From assembly GCF_963924675.1 (NCBI RefSeq), contig NC_089238.1:41186879-41250878 (forward strand): DNA of 64,000 nt, written 5' to 3'. Both the position numbers and the translations under genes were made by a program. Each line of letters starts with the position of its first letter. The stretch's first letter is position 1. The DNA comes from Phocoena phocoena. Its lineage: Eukaryota; Chordata; Mammalia; Artiodactyla; Phocoenidae. Shown here in pieces: positions 11,301 to 26,300 of this stretch. The notes under the pieces were generated by a model. The model worked only from the letters and a program-made list of their open reading frames with translations, was not told the origin of the DNA and ran no database searches.

Positions 11301-14300
11301 ATCTGGAAAGCCTAGGAAATAGTTCATAAGACCATCAGTATCTAAGAAGATATTGACAAGCCAAGCAATCCTAGAAAATGAAGTCTAGTAGGGGGAAATT
11401 AATGTAACAAGGGTTGGGGGTTAAAAAAAAAAGCCAGCTGCATAAGTACACAGTGTGGGAACTTGAGCTTGGCAGTGGGAAATGTGGCAGACAGAGGGAC
11501 ACTGCTGGCCACACACTAAATATATGAGTCAGCATGGTGTAGCTGCTCCAGAAAACTTTTATTAACAGAGACACAGCATCTCCACAGAATTTGGCAAGAG
11601 CCTCAGTCACACTCTTATCATTTCTGGATCATTTATCACCTTTTCTACTCAGTCCTGAGCCTGATGCATTTGGAGGGAGATGGTCACACTGGAGAATTCA
11701 AAGAAGAGTAACCAGGAAGGCTAAAATATTGTTTAAGGGATAAATGCAGAACTGGGGGTACTAGCCAGCAGAAAAGGAGACACAGGCAAACAGAGCTACT
11801 TTTAAACATCTGAAGTATTGTCTCACAGAAATGCTCAAGATTTTGGGGTGATGGCTACAAGGAATAGTGCTTAGACCAGGGTTGGATACTAGAAGGAGAC
11901 AAATGTCGTCTATCATGAAGATAGATGCAATTTTCTAGCAGCAGTTACTATTCCAAAGATGAAATGGGTTACTTGGTTAGGGAGTGAGTTTCCCATTACT
12001 TAAGGCATACAAGCAGCAGTTGACCACCACTTGATAGAGGTGTTTTCAGAAGATTTTCAAACATCACTTAGTAGAATAAACTCTCTGGGCCCTGTGAACT
12101 TGGGCAGCCCAAGATCTTTCTCCACATTTTTTCCCCATGGGTACACATTTTATTTTCATAATGGAAGTCAGCGAGATAAAGATTCCTTTTGCCAATAAAT
12201 TTGTGATACTAAATACATTAGATTTTGTATGCTTTTTGACTTGAATTCCTTTTAACTGTAAATTGTTTCTGTCAATAGATGGACGACCTCAGTGGGAAGT
12301 AGAAGGGAAAATAATCAAAGAAAAATGTCAAGGGGTAAGAAGTTTACTTCTTTAGAAATATGTAAGAAACTTAATGAGAAAATTGGATAATGCTGCTTTA
12401 TGATATAGATGAGGAATCTTACCTGTTGAGTAATGGAAAAGTAAATTAGAATTTTTAGAAGTTTGGATGTGAGATACTTTCCTGGTACTAAAATTAAAGT
12501 TTAAGAAAGATAAACAGTTGGGTGTCTTTCTTCCCCGTTTTTGTGTATGGGAAAGGAGAAATTAGAAATGAAAGATTATTAGAAGGTTCTTATACTGAAG
12601 TTATTTATTTCTCTGAATTCAGTGAAGAGATCAAACAAATTCAGTGAAGAACTTATACAGTGGGCAAAAAATAGGAGGAGGACAAGCCCTCGGGGGGTTG
12701 TGTATTTAATACACTACTTCCAGCTCCTTCACATTAAGCCTTCCAGGAATCAGCACTGAAAGTTGTGGTCCCTTCATCCTGGTTGGAATGGAGACAGAAT
12801 TTTTTCTGGGATAGACAGTACCACTTCCTACAGTGCTCTTCAAAGACCTAGAGAAGTTAGATTAAGGATTGCAGTTGAGGACTTCCCTGGTGGTCCAGTG
12901 GTTAAGACTCTACGCTGCCAATGCAGGGGGAGCGGGTTCAGTCGCTGGTCGGGGAACTGAGATCCCCACATGCTGTGCGGCGCGGCCGAAAGATTAAAAA
13001 GGATTGCAGTTGATTTGGGGCTAAAAGTTTTCACCCTGCATATGTAAAATTATTCTTAATATAGAAGATTTTGTGTATTGCCAGTTTAGAACATTTTGAA
13101 TATAAAGTTTAAGATAAGGGAGTTCCCTGGTGGTCTAGTGGTTAGGATTCAGTGCTTTCCCTGCCATGGACCAGGCTCAGTCCCTGGTCGGGGAACTGAG
13201 ATATCCTGCAAGCTGCACAGTGAGCCCCCCCCCCAAAAAAAAAATTTAAGATAAGAAATCTAAACTGTAACACAACTTGGGAACTATTAAACTTGATTAA
13301 AAATTAGAACAGACTTCCACTTAAGATGTATAGTAATACGTAATATTTATTACAGCAAAATATCTGGCTGTATAGTATGTAAGACTTTTGATTTCTGCTA
13401 CAACTAGAAACCCAAGTGGGTGAGTGAAAAGCAATTTCTCCCTTAATGGTTTACTTGAAAGAGCTTTTCTCTGTTAAGACTGAAGTATCCATAGAGTAAA
13501 TCTCCAGATGACTTATATACCAGTTTACTCGCATAATGAGCCTGAATAGTTAAGATTCATGAGACGTGTTGAGTTTAGCAGGTGCATTTCATTTTTAGTT
13601 CTGAGTGTAACACAATCTTGCTTTCCATGCTCCTTAGGCTCACATTGTCCTTGAAGTTCCTCCATATCATAACCCAGCAGTTACAGCTGCAGTGCAGGTG
13701 CACTTTTATCTTTGCAATGGCAAGAGGAAAAAAAGCCAGTCTCAACGTTTTACTTACACACCAGGTACGAGGAGTTGTTGTGATGGTTTACTATAGAGCT
13801 TTCTTTCATAATGAATAAAAAGTTATTCAATGAATCCTGTATTAGAGTGTTTAAAGGTAGGGTCCTTATAATCATTAAAAATCCCAACGCATGCTTAATC
13901 TGTAAAGTTTGAATTGACTTTAAATATTAGATCTGATAGCAATTGTTATTTTGTAGTCACTTATTATAAGGAAATTAAAAGATTGTATCAATAGATTTGA
14001 AGTCTGTTTTTCAGGAGTTATCAAAAATCACCAGCACTGTTGGAATAGTAGGTGTTTGTGAATATGTGTGAACTTTCCTTGTGCCCTTCCAGTGCCCTTA
14101 GCACTGCAGAAAGGCAGTGTGCCTGTTTCATAGTGTCTTCATCTCAACCATTCCCAATCAAAACCTCTCATTAAATTTTCATTTGGCAAGCAGCAACTGT
14201 AGCATGTATTGGCTTTGGGGGAATGTAATATTGATGGCAGAATTCCTGATTTTATAGAGACACCATAACAAAGGAGGCTTTCACACCTTTTTCTGCAGCA

Positions 14301-17300
14301 GTTCAAGTGCTGTAATTTTCCAGATCTGGATTGTGACACATGAATATTATATGCAGTAATTCACGCTGATGTTTACATACTTAGAGAACAGACATTTATA
14401 GAGGTCTTCTCTGTGTTAAGTGCTGCATTTGTCACCAGAACATATAATGATAAAAAAATCATAGTGAACCTTATTCTTCAAAACTTGTAAAAACTTTTAA
14501 ATGGTTTATAGTAAATGAAAAGAACAAACACATGAATTTGAGAGGGTATTGGTTATTAGTCATTCATTTGTCATCATATTATTTAAAGCCTGGCTGTATT
14601 TCATTTAGAGCCTCTGAAGGCCACTTATATTCCAGAATCTGAAAATTATTATTGATCTTGTTAATATATTACTTGGTAATAAAATATTTGAGATAATTTT
14701 CAAATAGAATACAAACCTTTGAAAACAAAAGATTTTGATTAGCCATTTCATTTACTCATTAATTCAATAAGTGTTTAAGGGTGCACACTAGTTGGGTAAA
14801 ACCTCTCTTAGCTTCTCTCATGGAGCTTATAATCTAGTGGAACAAATAGAAGCTAATAAACCTCTAAATAAATAAATTACTTACAAATTTGTAATTAGAA
14901 ACAGAGGTAAGGAATGTTAAGGAAAGGAAAACAGTGCTGTGGGTGAAAATAACAGAGGGACCCTTGTCTAGGCTAACTGGTTGTGAAAAGACTTCTATGA
15001 GGAGTTGAGAACTAGAAAGTAATAGTAATAGTTTATAATTATGTAACATTTACTATGTTTTAGTACTGTTCTAAGACCTTTCTGTATTCATTTAATCCTC
15101 TTAATAAACCTATGGGGGCCTTCCCTGGTGGCGCAGTGGTTGAGAGTCCGCCTGCCGATGCAGGGGACGCGGGTTCATGCCCCGATCCGGGAAGATCCCA
15201 CATGCCGCAGAGTAGCTGGGCCCATGAGCCATGGCCGCTGAGCCTGCACGTCCGGAGCTTGTGCTCTGCAACAGGAGAGGCCACAACAGTGAGAGGCCCG
15301 CGTACCACAAACAAACAAACAAACAAAACAAACCTATGGGATAGGTTATTGTCTTATTTTACAAATGAGGAGACTGAGTGGCTAAGTAATGTGCCCAAGG
15401 TCTCCTAGAGCCAAACATAGGCAGTCTGGTTCCAGAGTCTGGGCTCATAACGTATCCTAGACTACATCTGTTTATTCATTTATTTAGTAAACATATAAAG
15501 CATTTAGTGTGTACTGGGTGCTATTCTCAGCAGTTTATACATAATAACTCATTTATCCTCCCATAACCCTATAAGGTAGGTAGTGTTGCCCTTCCCATCT
15601 GGCAAGTGAGTGAACTGAGATCACACAGCTAATAAAGGCAGAGGTGAGATTTTAATCCAGGCAGTGTGGCTGTACAGTCTATACTGTTAATTATTGTTAG
15701 ATAAAGTGTGGGAGAACATTCCACATAAAGGCAGTAGCATATGCAAAGGCCTTATGGTTGGTTGGATCATAGAGTATTAAAAGAGTTGTAAGAAGTGAGT
15801 TTTAATAGGGAGGTGACGTGATCAGATTTGTAATTCAAAAATAATTTTTCCCATATTTCTAATGTCACTTTAAAAGATGTCATTGACCAGTTTAGTCTTT
15901 TCTCAACTTACTAACTGTGGAGGGTGAGATTTATATGGGAGAGGCCCAAGAAGGTTAAAAAGGTGATTCAGACAGCTAGAGTATTTTGAGTATACATAGG
16001 AGAGAGCCTCAGTGATGATAAAGAATATCAGGTTTCTGGGAAGGTTGGGAGAGGATAGGATTTAAAATATGCAAGTTGGAATGGACCTTAAATGGGAGAA
16101 GGAACAAGAGGGAAGGTAAAGGAGATGAACAAGATGGATATACATTAGGAAGGTTTACAGATTTAGTAATGGAGAGTTTAGGGAGTTTCCATATGATAGC
16201 TTCAATTTTGTTTCTGTAAAGAATGACATGAAGTCTCCTATTGTGAGCAGAGTGAGGGGAATGTCGGTGATTTGGCAGTTTAACAGTGTGGAGAAGTTTG
16301 AAAAAGTTGTAAAGAGGGAAAAGTAAGTTACCACAGACATGTAATAGGATTCTAGGCATGATCAAAGGACACCTTTGATGTTGATATTGGTTCATTTGTG
16401 GATACTAATTAGCTCTGCTATGTAACTTTCTTAAGCAGCACTCAGATTCTTCAGGGCAGGTGGTAAAATATGGATAGTAGAGCTCTTCCAGGGTGAGAGT
16501 TACTAAAGACAACAGGGTCCAAGAATGTTAGAAAATTCTTTTGAGATGAGGAACTATAGAATCTAACTTGAATAAGAAGGGAGAGAGCTTCTAGAATTGG
16601 GGTAAAAAACAATAGGGTCAGCATGTTAGAGGTGTTGATTACTACCATCATAGTGGTGGTAATAGGCAAACAGAAAGGAGCAAATATAATGCCTTTACAT
16701 TATCAGCTCTTGAATTGAGAGGACAATATAAAGGCAGAGTCCTAGAGGGCATTACATGTAAGAATGGAAATCAATGGGGCTCCAGAGTGCAGGGAGATAT
16801 TGGATTGGACTGGAGCTGTCATAACTGGCTTTGTGGTTGACAGAATACAAATCAGGTGGCACACACTAACGAAGGAAGAGTGGACACACAGGAGTGTTTG
16901 GACAGTCCTTATTCTGGTTGATTACTGCTTTTTGTCTGTAACATTTGGCTTTTTTCACTTTTTTTCTGAAGTGAAATTTTGAATAAAGTTTTTACAAAGG
17001 CAAATACATAACTGTGAATTTTTTTAAAAGACAAGTTGGAAAAAATTTTTTAAAACACCCATATTCTCTTCCACTGTCATTATCTCCTTTTAGATCCTTT
17101 TGATCCGTATATAGATACATCCTTTTAAAAATAGAAATGGGGGCTTCCCTGGTGGCGCAGTGGTTGAGAGTCCGCCTGCCGACGCAGGGGACACGGGTTC
17201 GTGCCCCGGTACAGGAGGATCCCACATGTCATGGAGTGGCTGGGCCTGTGAGCCATGGCCGCTGAGCCTGCGCATCTGGAGCCTGTGCTCCACAACGGGA

Positions 17301-20300
17301 GAGGCCACAACAGTGAGAGGCCCGTGTACCGCAAAAAAAAAAAAAAGAAAAGAAAAAGAAAAATAGAAATGGGACCATGCTATATTATATATACTAATTT
17401 TGTAACCTGAACATTTTTATTTTTCCTTATCAGCAGATAGAGTTTAACAGAATTTTGATAGCTTTTTAGTATTCTACTGTATGACCCTTTGTTATTTTAG
17501 AATTATTGTGTTTGTCTTTTTAATTTTATGAATTCTTTATATTAGAGATTTTAGCCATTTGTTTATGTTGGGGCAATAATTCCTTTTTAAATTTTATAAA
17601 AGTTTTAGATATTCGTAAGTTGCATGTTTTTTATTAAAGGATTTGTTAATTTGTTTCCTTTTTGGCAACCCCCTAGCAATAGGGATCTGACCAATATCAA
17701 TATCCAATGGAGGAATAATCATTAGCTGCAAGTGGCTGATTAAAAAATTTTTTCTTTAAATTAGGGATTGTGTTTAGTATTATTTGTCCCACAATCCATT
17801 TACTTTGTAGAATGAAGACAGTTAGCAGCATATGTGTATGATTCACAAATTACCCTTACCGCAGATGGTAATAGAGCACACAGCCCTTCCTTAGTGGTGC
17901 TGTCTGAACTTCTGCCCAGCTTCTAGCTTCAGAACTTCCAATGTGGGAGACTCTACCCCCACCCTAGAGGAAATGTGTCTCCCTCTGAAGCCCAGCAGAA
18001 GTTATTTGTACTTGGGGGTACCATCTGAGCTCTGGCTTTTGGCATCATGGGGATTTTTCAGAGCAGCATTAGAGCCAAACTCTTATGTATAATATTTTGC
18101 CTGTGGAAGGGTATATTCTGTGTTCCAAATAGTTGACTGGACAGACTGACTTTTGTATTGTGGTTGTTTTGATTGGGAGAAAAAGCATGCCTTACAGTCA
18201 GGAGATCAGATCTCAGCTCTGCCACAGACTGTACCTACTGATTAACCTCTATAAAATGAGGATATAATACTAAAGCAGTGGTTTTCAAATTGCTTAGGTT
18301 GTTTATTCTTCAAATAAAATCTTATGCAAAAAGCCAGTATATGAAAAAGGATGAAAGCCAGCTTGGGTGCTCTCTTTGCACTGGAAAAGGAAATCCAGAG
18401 CTCTTTCTCTTTACATCCTGTTCTTCTACATCCACCACTTCAAGAAGAGTGTGAGGCTTCTCATGGTTTGAAAACCACTAGACCAGTTGATTTTTTTTTT
18501 TTTTCCTGGATGCCTCTGTTCATCAACATTCTAAGTTTGAGAATTAGCATGTATAATACAAAAGGTAGAGTTATTGTGTTTCTAAAACTCATCTCATTGT
18601 AGGTATTATAAGATCTGTTTAACTGTATTTCCCTCCAAACAAGAATAAATTACCATAGACCAGCGGTGAGGACTTCTTATGGTTTGGTCAGGTTGGAGTC
18701 TGAATCTCTTATAGACAAAAAGAGTGATACTTGATTTGGCAGAGTGGAAATGCACTCGATTTAGTAGAGCCAATTCTCAATCTGGCTACCCACATGTCAG
18801 TCAGGAACATAGAAATAAGGATTGGAGCATGCAAAAAAGATGGATGTTATGCTGTAGTTTTCAGTCCCTCTGTCTCCTTTTTAGTGCATGATAACCAACC
18901 ACTTATGTAACCAAGGGCCCCACCTGTTCCATTAAGGATTAAGGGATGAGAGTAGGCTTTCTTGGATATTCTCCTTCCTTATGTAGAAATATGACTCTGG
19001 ATATAGGATTCACTGTAGTTTTCCTGAGACCAGAGTAGGAGCTGAAGTAGAAGACAAAAAAATCCAGTAGTCCAAGGACAAAGTTCTAGTTCTGCCAAAG
19101 TCAGAAGAAAAGTAAGTGCATCAAGACATTAGGGGGAAAAAAAAAGAAACGAAAAAAAAAAAGACATTAGAGAGGTCAGGAGCCAGTAGACACGGTGAAC
19201 CATACTTGAAATACCTGAGCAAGAATCAGAAACTGGATGGAGGTCTGGGTCAAGAACATGAGCATTGTGGCAGAAGCAACGAGATTGGTGATATACCTTT
19301 CTCTCAGTCCTTAGGGTTGTTGTCTCATTGTTAGAGGTGGGCTCACCAGTTGCCAGATTTAGAGGCTAAAGCAGATGAATAATGAACCTATCCTGTTCTT
19401 CTAGGAAGCCAGAGCAAAGTGCAGAACTCAAATGCACCCCAAACAACTGCTCCATTAATTACCTCTTCTACAGTAAAATATACTATCAGGGCTATCTTAA
19501 TTCTTACCTTCATTTTCTCAGATTGAGACCATGCTTATGTGAAGAGACTTGTACTTGGCAAAGGTTTAATAAATGGACAGATGAGATTTGACCTTGCTTT
19601 GGGTCTCATTATTTTCCTTTGACATAAAATGGAGTTTCTTATATTTTGTGAAGATCATGAAAATTTTAATTATGTTAATTTTTAGTACAAACTTGGAAGG
19701 AACAATGAGATGTGAATTTAGGAAAATTATTTTTTAATGTATTATTGCACTTCAATAGGAGGCTAAAGTAGATAATTTTTAGAAAAATGGACTGAAGTGC
19801 TTGCCAAGAGAAACAATGACATCAGTTGTTTTGACACACAGTAAATTAACGGCTCTTTTCTGTTTTGATATGCATATTAAATAAAATAAGCAAAATGCAT
19901 TGATTCCTACTTTAAGCAGTCCTTTCATCAAGTAGACTCAAACTAATTCATGGATCTGCTACTTTTCTAATGTCATAAAGGATGATGATTGGTATTTGTA
20001 ACCTCTGCTTGCTTGGTGGAATGGTGAAGTAGAATTTCCGTTGGTAATACAGTATACTGCAGTGAATAAAAGCATGGACTTTGCAGGCAGAAAAACCTGC
20101 GTTCAAGTCCTTATGATACCACTTAGCTGCTGTGAGATCTTAGTGTCTTTAATCTCCTCTTCAGTATACTCACTCATCTGTAAGGCAGGGATAATAATAA
20201 TCCCTCATAATGATCTTGGGGTTTTAAAAAAATTATTTATTTTTAAATAAGTAGTATATACACATGGTGGAAAACATTCAAAAGTCCCCAAAACTTAGAC

Positions 20301-23300
20301 AGTAAAAAGTAAATCTTCCTCATGCTCCTATCCCCTATTCACCTAGTTTCCCTTCCCAGCAATAAACACAACAGTTATCAGTTTATTGTGCATCTTTCCA
20401 GAGATACCACACATATATAAGCAAAAACATGTGTACATGTGTATATGTGTGTGTATATATACATACACAATATTTTTCGTGAATTGTGACATATACACAT
20501 GTTCTGCAATTGACTTTTTTTTACTTAACAACATGTCTTAAAGATCTTTCCAATATCACTTCATAGAGGTCTATGCAGTATTGGTTTGTTTTTTTTTTAA
20601 CTTGAATACTTTTGAAGCAAGAACCACTCCGTGTTGTCTTCTTTTTACTGGTTTCACATATTTTATATTATCTGTCTTCCCTGAAGGCATTTGAGTTTTC
20701 AACCCCTGGCTTGTGTGTGCACTACAGTTGTGTAGCCTAGAATGAAGGCCTTTCATAATTATTTTATGTATTATGTAATAACATTTGCATTAATCACTTT
20801 CTTTTCAGTTTTGATGAAGCAAGAACACAGAGAAGAGATTGATTTGTCTTCAGTTCCATCATTGCCTCATCCTGTCCAGACCCAGAGGCCTTCTTCAGAT
20901 ACAGGACACCTACATGACAGTGTACTGTCTGCACAGAGAAGCTTGGTTTGTCCCATCCAGCTAACATATGCATCCATGGTAACCTCAACCCATCTGCCAC
21001 AGTTGCAGTGTAGGGATGAGAGTGCTGGTAAAGAACAGCGTATGATACCTTCTTCAGTTGTGCACCAGCCTTTTCAAGTCACACCAACACCTCCTGTAGG
21101 GTCTTCCTATCAGCCTATGCAAACTAATGTCGTATTCAATGGACCAACTTGTCTTCCTGTTAATGCTGCCTCTAGTCAAGAATTTGATCCAGTTTTGTTT
21201 CAGCAGGATGCAGCTCTTCCTAATTTAATAAATCTTGGCTGTCAGCCACCATCATCCATACCTTTTCATTCTTCAAATTCAGGCTCAACAGGACATCTCT
21301 TAGCCCACACACCTCATTCTGTGCAGACCTTGCCTCATCTGCAGTCAATGGGATACTGTTGTTCAAACACAGGACAAAGATCTCTTTCTTCTCCAGTGGC
21401 CGATCAGGTTACAGGTCAGCCTTCCCCTCAGTTACAACCCATTACGTATGGTCCTTCACATTCAGGGACTGCTACAACAGCTTCCCAAGCAACCTCTCAT
21501 CCCTTGGCCAGTTCACCGCTTTCTGGGCCACCATCTCCTCAGCTACAGCCTATGCCTTACCAGTCTCCTAGCTCAGGAACTGCCTCATCACAGTCTCTAG
21601 CCACCAGAATGCATTCTGGACAGCACTCAACTCAAGCACAAAGTACAGGCCAGGGAGGTCTTTCTGCACCTTCATCCTTATTATGTCACAGTTTGTGCGA
21701 TCCAGCTTCATTTCCACCTGATGAGGCAACTGTGAACATTAAACCTGAACCTGAAGAGCAGGAACCTAACTTTTCTACAATTGGTCTTCAGGACATCACT
21801 TTAGATGATGGTAAGTTCATCTTTATGCTTTGAAGCAGTGAAGATCCAGGAACTTCCTTCCCTCAAGAGTCATGAGAAAGTTACCATGGATTGTTTATTG
21901 GCATATGGTTGGGCTTTTTAATAAGTTGTTTTTACTAGAAATATGTTGATATATGACTCGGAAGATAGACATGAACATATATGCTTTAAAGTCTATTTTA
22001 CCACTTATATCTGTTGGGAAGGGTGAGACCTTGAGTAATAACCTACCACCTATTTGTGATGGAACTGAAGATGTGAGCTTTTATTGAGCATTTTTCCTTT
22101 CAGAACATACAGTGAGGTCACAGTGTCTAGAGAATGGAATTCAGAAGTGTTAATTCATTAAACGTTGCAGAATGCCACCTCTTTGCAAGGCACAGAGTTA
22201 AATGCTAGGAATACTAGAAAGGTATGACGATAGAGTTCTTGTCCTTGAGGAGACTCACACAAGTAAAGAACCTGCTTCTCTGTGGCCCTGCCAGCTTGCT
22301 GAGTCAGATAGTGGTGATGGTACAAGACCAGACTGGTTTGCTGCTGGTGGTACAGCTGTTGGCACCATGATAAAAAGAAGCTATTTATGTAAATGTAGCA
22401 AGTTGGTATGTAGACCTCTGTTTTTATGAAATCATAAATTGGACAGCAAACTCTGGAAATTAATTATTTTAATAATTGAAAATTCCCCCAAGGTAGGATT
22501 TTCAGGTAATAATTTTAGAGTTTATTCTTGGCTTTGTCATTTATATGGTAGTGAAATTTTGTCGAAATAGGAATTCAGTGAAAGCTACCTGTGTAAGTGT
22601 TGTACAATATGAAAAATTTGAAACATGGACACAATTTTAATTCTCTCTCTGATTCTGTATTAATCTGTAGAAAAGTAACTCTAGGGCAGCCATCTCCTTT
22701 ATACATCTGGAGAGGCTATTTACTACTTAGTTGCAAAGCTGGTTTTAAATTCCAAACATAAGGGAAAAGGAAGGTATATAAAATGATAAAATGTGGGAGC
22801 CCCCACCCTAGCCCCGACCTGGCACCAGGGCTTTACTGTCAGATGAGTATATGAGGATACAATGATGCAGTAGGTCTTAGTCACTTACAACCAAGATATA
22901 AAAGAAGCACATTGAGAGATCAGCAAAGAGATGTGAAAGATTCTATAAGAAGGATTCAGAGAGGCTTCCTTGAGGAGATGACTTTTAAGCCAGTCTTGGA
23001 GGATGAATATATTTTTCAGTAAATAAGGATCAATCACTTCTTATCCTTTTGGCTAAGAACAAGTGTAGTATCGGTAAATGAGAATCAAAGGGAAAACCAG
23101 ACAACAGAAGCAGAAACATAGAGCTATGTCTGGGAAAGTATGATTTTCTGTGGCTGGAGGGCAGATGGCATACTAGAGGACGGCTTTCAAAGCCACAAGG
23201 GGATATGCCAGGTCATTTGTGTATAAACAGAAGGTATAGCTGTAAACAAGCAAAACCCACAATTTGCATAGTATTGTTATCTAATTTAACTCTTACTGAT

Positions 23301-26300
23301 TCTCTAGATAGCTATATTTAGAGAATCAGACTTTCTGAAGATCACATAACTGGTAAGTAGCAGAGCTGAGACTGGAGGCAGGTCTTTTCAGTCTAGTCTT
23401 TTTCTTGCAGTACTACAGCTGCCCCCCAGCAACAGCAGGCTGTGGTGGTTAGAACGCAGCACTAAAGGGGATCCCCCAAGCTTTTTTAATTCCTAGAGAA
23501 TAGTGGAACGTTCTCTAGGAATGCATGTGCAGAATTTCACTGCATGAATATATGTTCACAACAGCATCTGATCTGTCACACTTGTATTGCATTCAAGGTT
23601 TGTGTTTAGAATTTTAATCCCTGAAACAAAGGGTGAGACCTGGAATGTGATAACCTACCACTTCAGTGATGCCACTGAAAACACAAGATTTATTAAGCAG
23701 GTCTCATAGCTGCTGGGTATTCCAGCTCATTTTCTTTCCAAATGAAGACTGTTTTTCTAAAAAGAGACCAAAGCTGGAACCTGCTCTTTCTAATTTACCA
23801 CAGATTGAGTGATTTTGGGGGGGACAGCAAATTGGAACTTTTAGAAAGGTTTTATGGAATTTTTATTTATTTCATCTTTTGAATATGTCAAGATTCTTTT
23901 GAATATGTGAAGATATGTTGCAGAAACAGAGAATCTGGAAAAATGAGGTCTATGAGGGCAAATATAAAAGCAATTTCATTTTTGTTCCATTCACAATTAA
24001 GCAAAGTTCCCCACAGAGGACAAGGACTGGCTAATGAATTCCCTTATTGCCACCTATCAGGAGACTTGATAGAAGCTCAGTGGTGGCACTTCCCTGGTGG
24101 TCCGGTGGTTAAGACTCTGCGCTTCCAATGCAGGGGGCGTGGATTTAATCCCTGGTCGGAGAACTAGGATCCTTCATGCTGTGCGGTGCAGCTACAAAAA
24201 AGCTTAAAAAAAAAAAAGAAGCTCAGTGGTGCTAGCGGTAATTAAAGAGGGGGTGGGAGAACTAAAATACACTCCTGGGCACCTCAGATTATTGGATGTA
24301 TAATTTTTGCAATTTACATTTTGATGCTATCAAATATCAAGTGAATTTTTGATGTTTGCCAACTGACTCATTGATTTTGTTATTTTGATTTGCCCTTTTT
24401 TTTTGGATTTGCCTTTGAAGGTAAACTAGAGGCTTAGAAAATCCTACAGTTCTGCAGAGTTTTAATATAAATTCATTAAAAAACAATAATAACATATTTC
24501 ATAGGCCTTGAACGCCTACTTGGAACTCTAGTACTTGAATGGCCCCTTTCTGGTAAGCTTTAAAAGTAAGCCATAAAACACGCCAAAAAGGATTAGAAGT
24601 ACTTAAAGTGAACTTTGCAGTTAGCTTGAGCTCAGGTTTTATTTTAACTTTTCTATATTGTGTAATTTCCACTCCGCAACTAGAGGACACAAGTAATTTC
24701 TTTAAATTTGTCTTATACTAGTTAAATATACTTATCATCTAATCCTAATAACTTTCATTAATCCTATTTGTTTTATATTTATTTACCCTTTTTTTAAATC
24801 AAATTAAAGATTAAGACAAATAACATATCCTTTTTATTTTTGAAATTTTTAATTAAGTTGGAGTCTGTCAAGAATCATTCAGGTATTACTTGACTGTTAC
24901 TTTTAGAAATACGGACATTAACACCTTAATTTTTTATTTTAAATTCAGTGACATTTAATAGAGAAGATATTAGTGCACCTCAGCTCAGAAATTCAAGACT
25001 TGTAGAACTAAAAATACTGTAATACAGCTCCCCCATTTTATAGATAAAGAATCTGAGTTTTACAGAGCTTAAGGTATTCATCCAGGGTAACACTGATTTA
25101 ATAGCAGAGTAAAGACTAAAACCCAAGTCTCCTGGTTCCTAATTCAGTACTCTAAGAGCTTTTTCAGTATCTGCAATCATGTTTTTCATCAGTCTGTGGT
25201 TTGAGACCGTGGATGTAGAGCAAGCAGAATAGATGAAAGAAAGTGCTGTTTTCTCAGCAGAGCCTTGGTTTGTGAGAGGGGCCAGGGCAATCTTAAAATT
25301 CTAGATTCTCAGTATAGATGAAGTTTTAAAGGCTCTCTGCTCCATCCTCATCTTTCACACTGGAATTCATACTCTGGTATCCCTAGTGATATTATATTCC
25401 TGTTGGTCTCTTCATCTCCAGATTCTTTGGAACATCTCAGGGCCTTTTAAGTTCCAGCTGCCCTTGTTTTATGTGGGTTCTGATGCCTCTGGAATAATGC
25501 AGAACAAATCTAATCATTGTTCTGTAATAATCCTTCACATCTGTGAAATCTTGATCTCTTTCCCAAGTCTTAAAAACACTCCAGCAATTTCATCCTTCCC
25601 TCAGCCTCACTAACATGGTAGTTCCCTTCTGTTTGAACCCTGGTGTTTAGTTCCTTTTCACAGGGCGTATCCAGAAGGGAACACTCTAGCCAGCTCAAAG
25701 TGGATTGGGACCGTCACCTTCCTTGTTCAGAAGACTTTATTTATCAGTTTGGTGTTAGGTCAGGGGATTTTCTTAGCTCCATCTTGCTGTTAATTTAGTG
25801 AGTCATAAGTGCTAGTCATTAGTCATAACTAAATCACATCTATTCTGTATCCCCACCCCCCACCCCTCCACCGTGGATTTTTACATATGTTTTTGGAACC
25901 CAGGACTAAACTTTGCAGTTTAGTTTGTTCAGAAACTGAATCCTTGTTCAGTTTCATTGAGGTGATTTTGACCCCTCATGTCAATCTTCCAAACTCAGAA
26001 GAGTCCTAGAAGCATTTCTCGTTTTCAGAGTAATGCGGCTCCCTCCTCAGGGGGATTATTCCTTGGGGTAGTAGCAGCAGCAGAATACTGACCTTTACCA
26101 ATTGATGTTCTCTTTCAAGCAGTCTCTTGGAAGGCTGTAATATATACTTACTCAACCAATTAGAGTGTTGTTCAAAATTCTTTTGCTACTTTCATTTTTC
26201 TTTGCTACCTAAGTGTACCATTGCCCCTGCTTGGAAAGCATGTGCTACTCTGTAAAATTATCAGTGAGTTTTTACTCAGATGTTAAAGTTTGTGTGCCTG

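Larger units (their letters stand above)
6370..12278 (+). other. NFATC3: NFATC3 intron, L1-rich
   Basis: About 5.9 kb. Most of it (6400-10790) is L1 and SINE sequence. From 10800 to 12278 it is AT-rich, apparently unique sequence with no gene-like feature. Confidence 0.8.
12335..13637 (+). other. NFATC3: NFATC3 intron with two SINEs
   Basis: 1.3 kb; SINEs at 12879-12998 and 13119-13241, remainder AT-rich with nothing named. Confidence 0.8.
13765..20808 (+). other. NFATC3: NFATC3 intron
   Basis: About 7 kb. L2-like pieces (14370-14480, 14750-14880), a MIR split by a SINE (15060-15430), an unresolved old repeat (15710-16700), a SINE at 17141, MIR-like pieces (18190-18290, 20050-20225), a poly(A)-only insertion at 19124 and an old repeat at 20225-20590. 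No exon seen. Confidence 0.75.
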
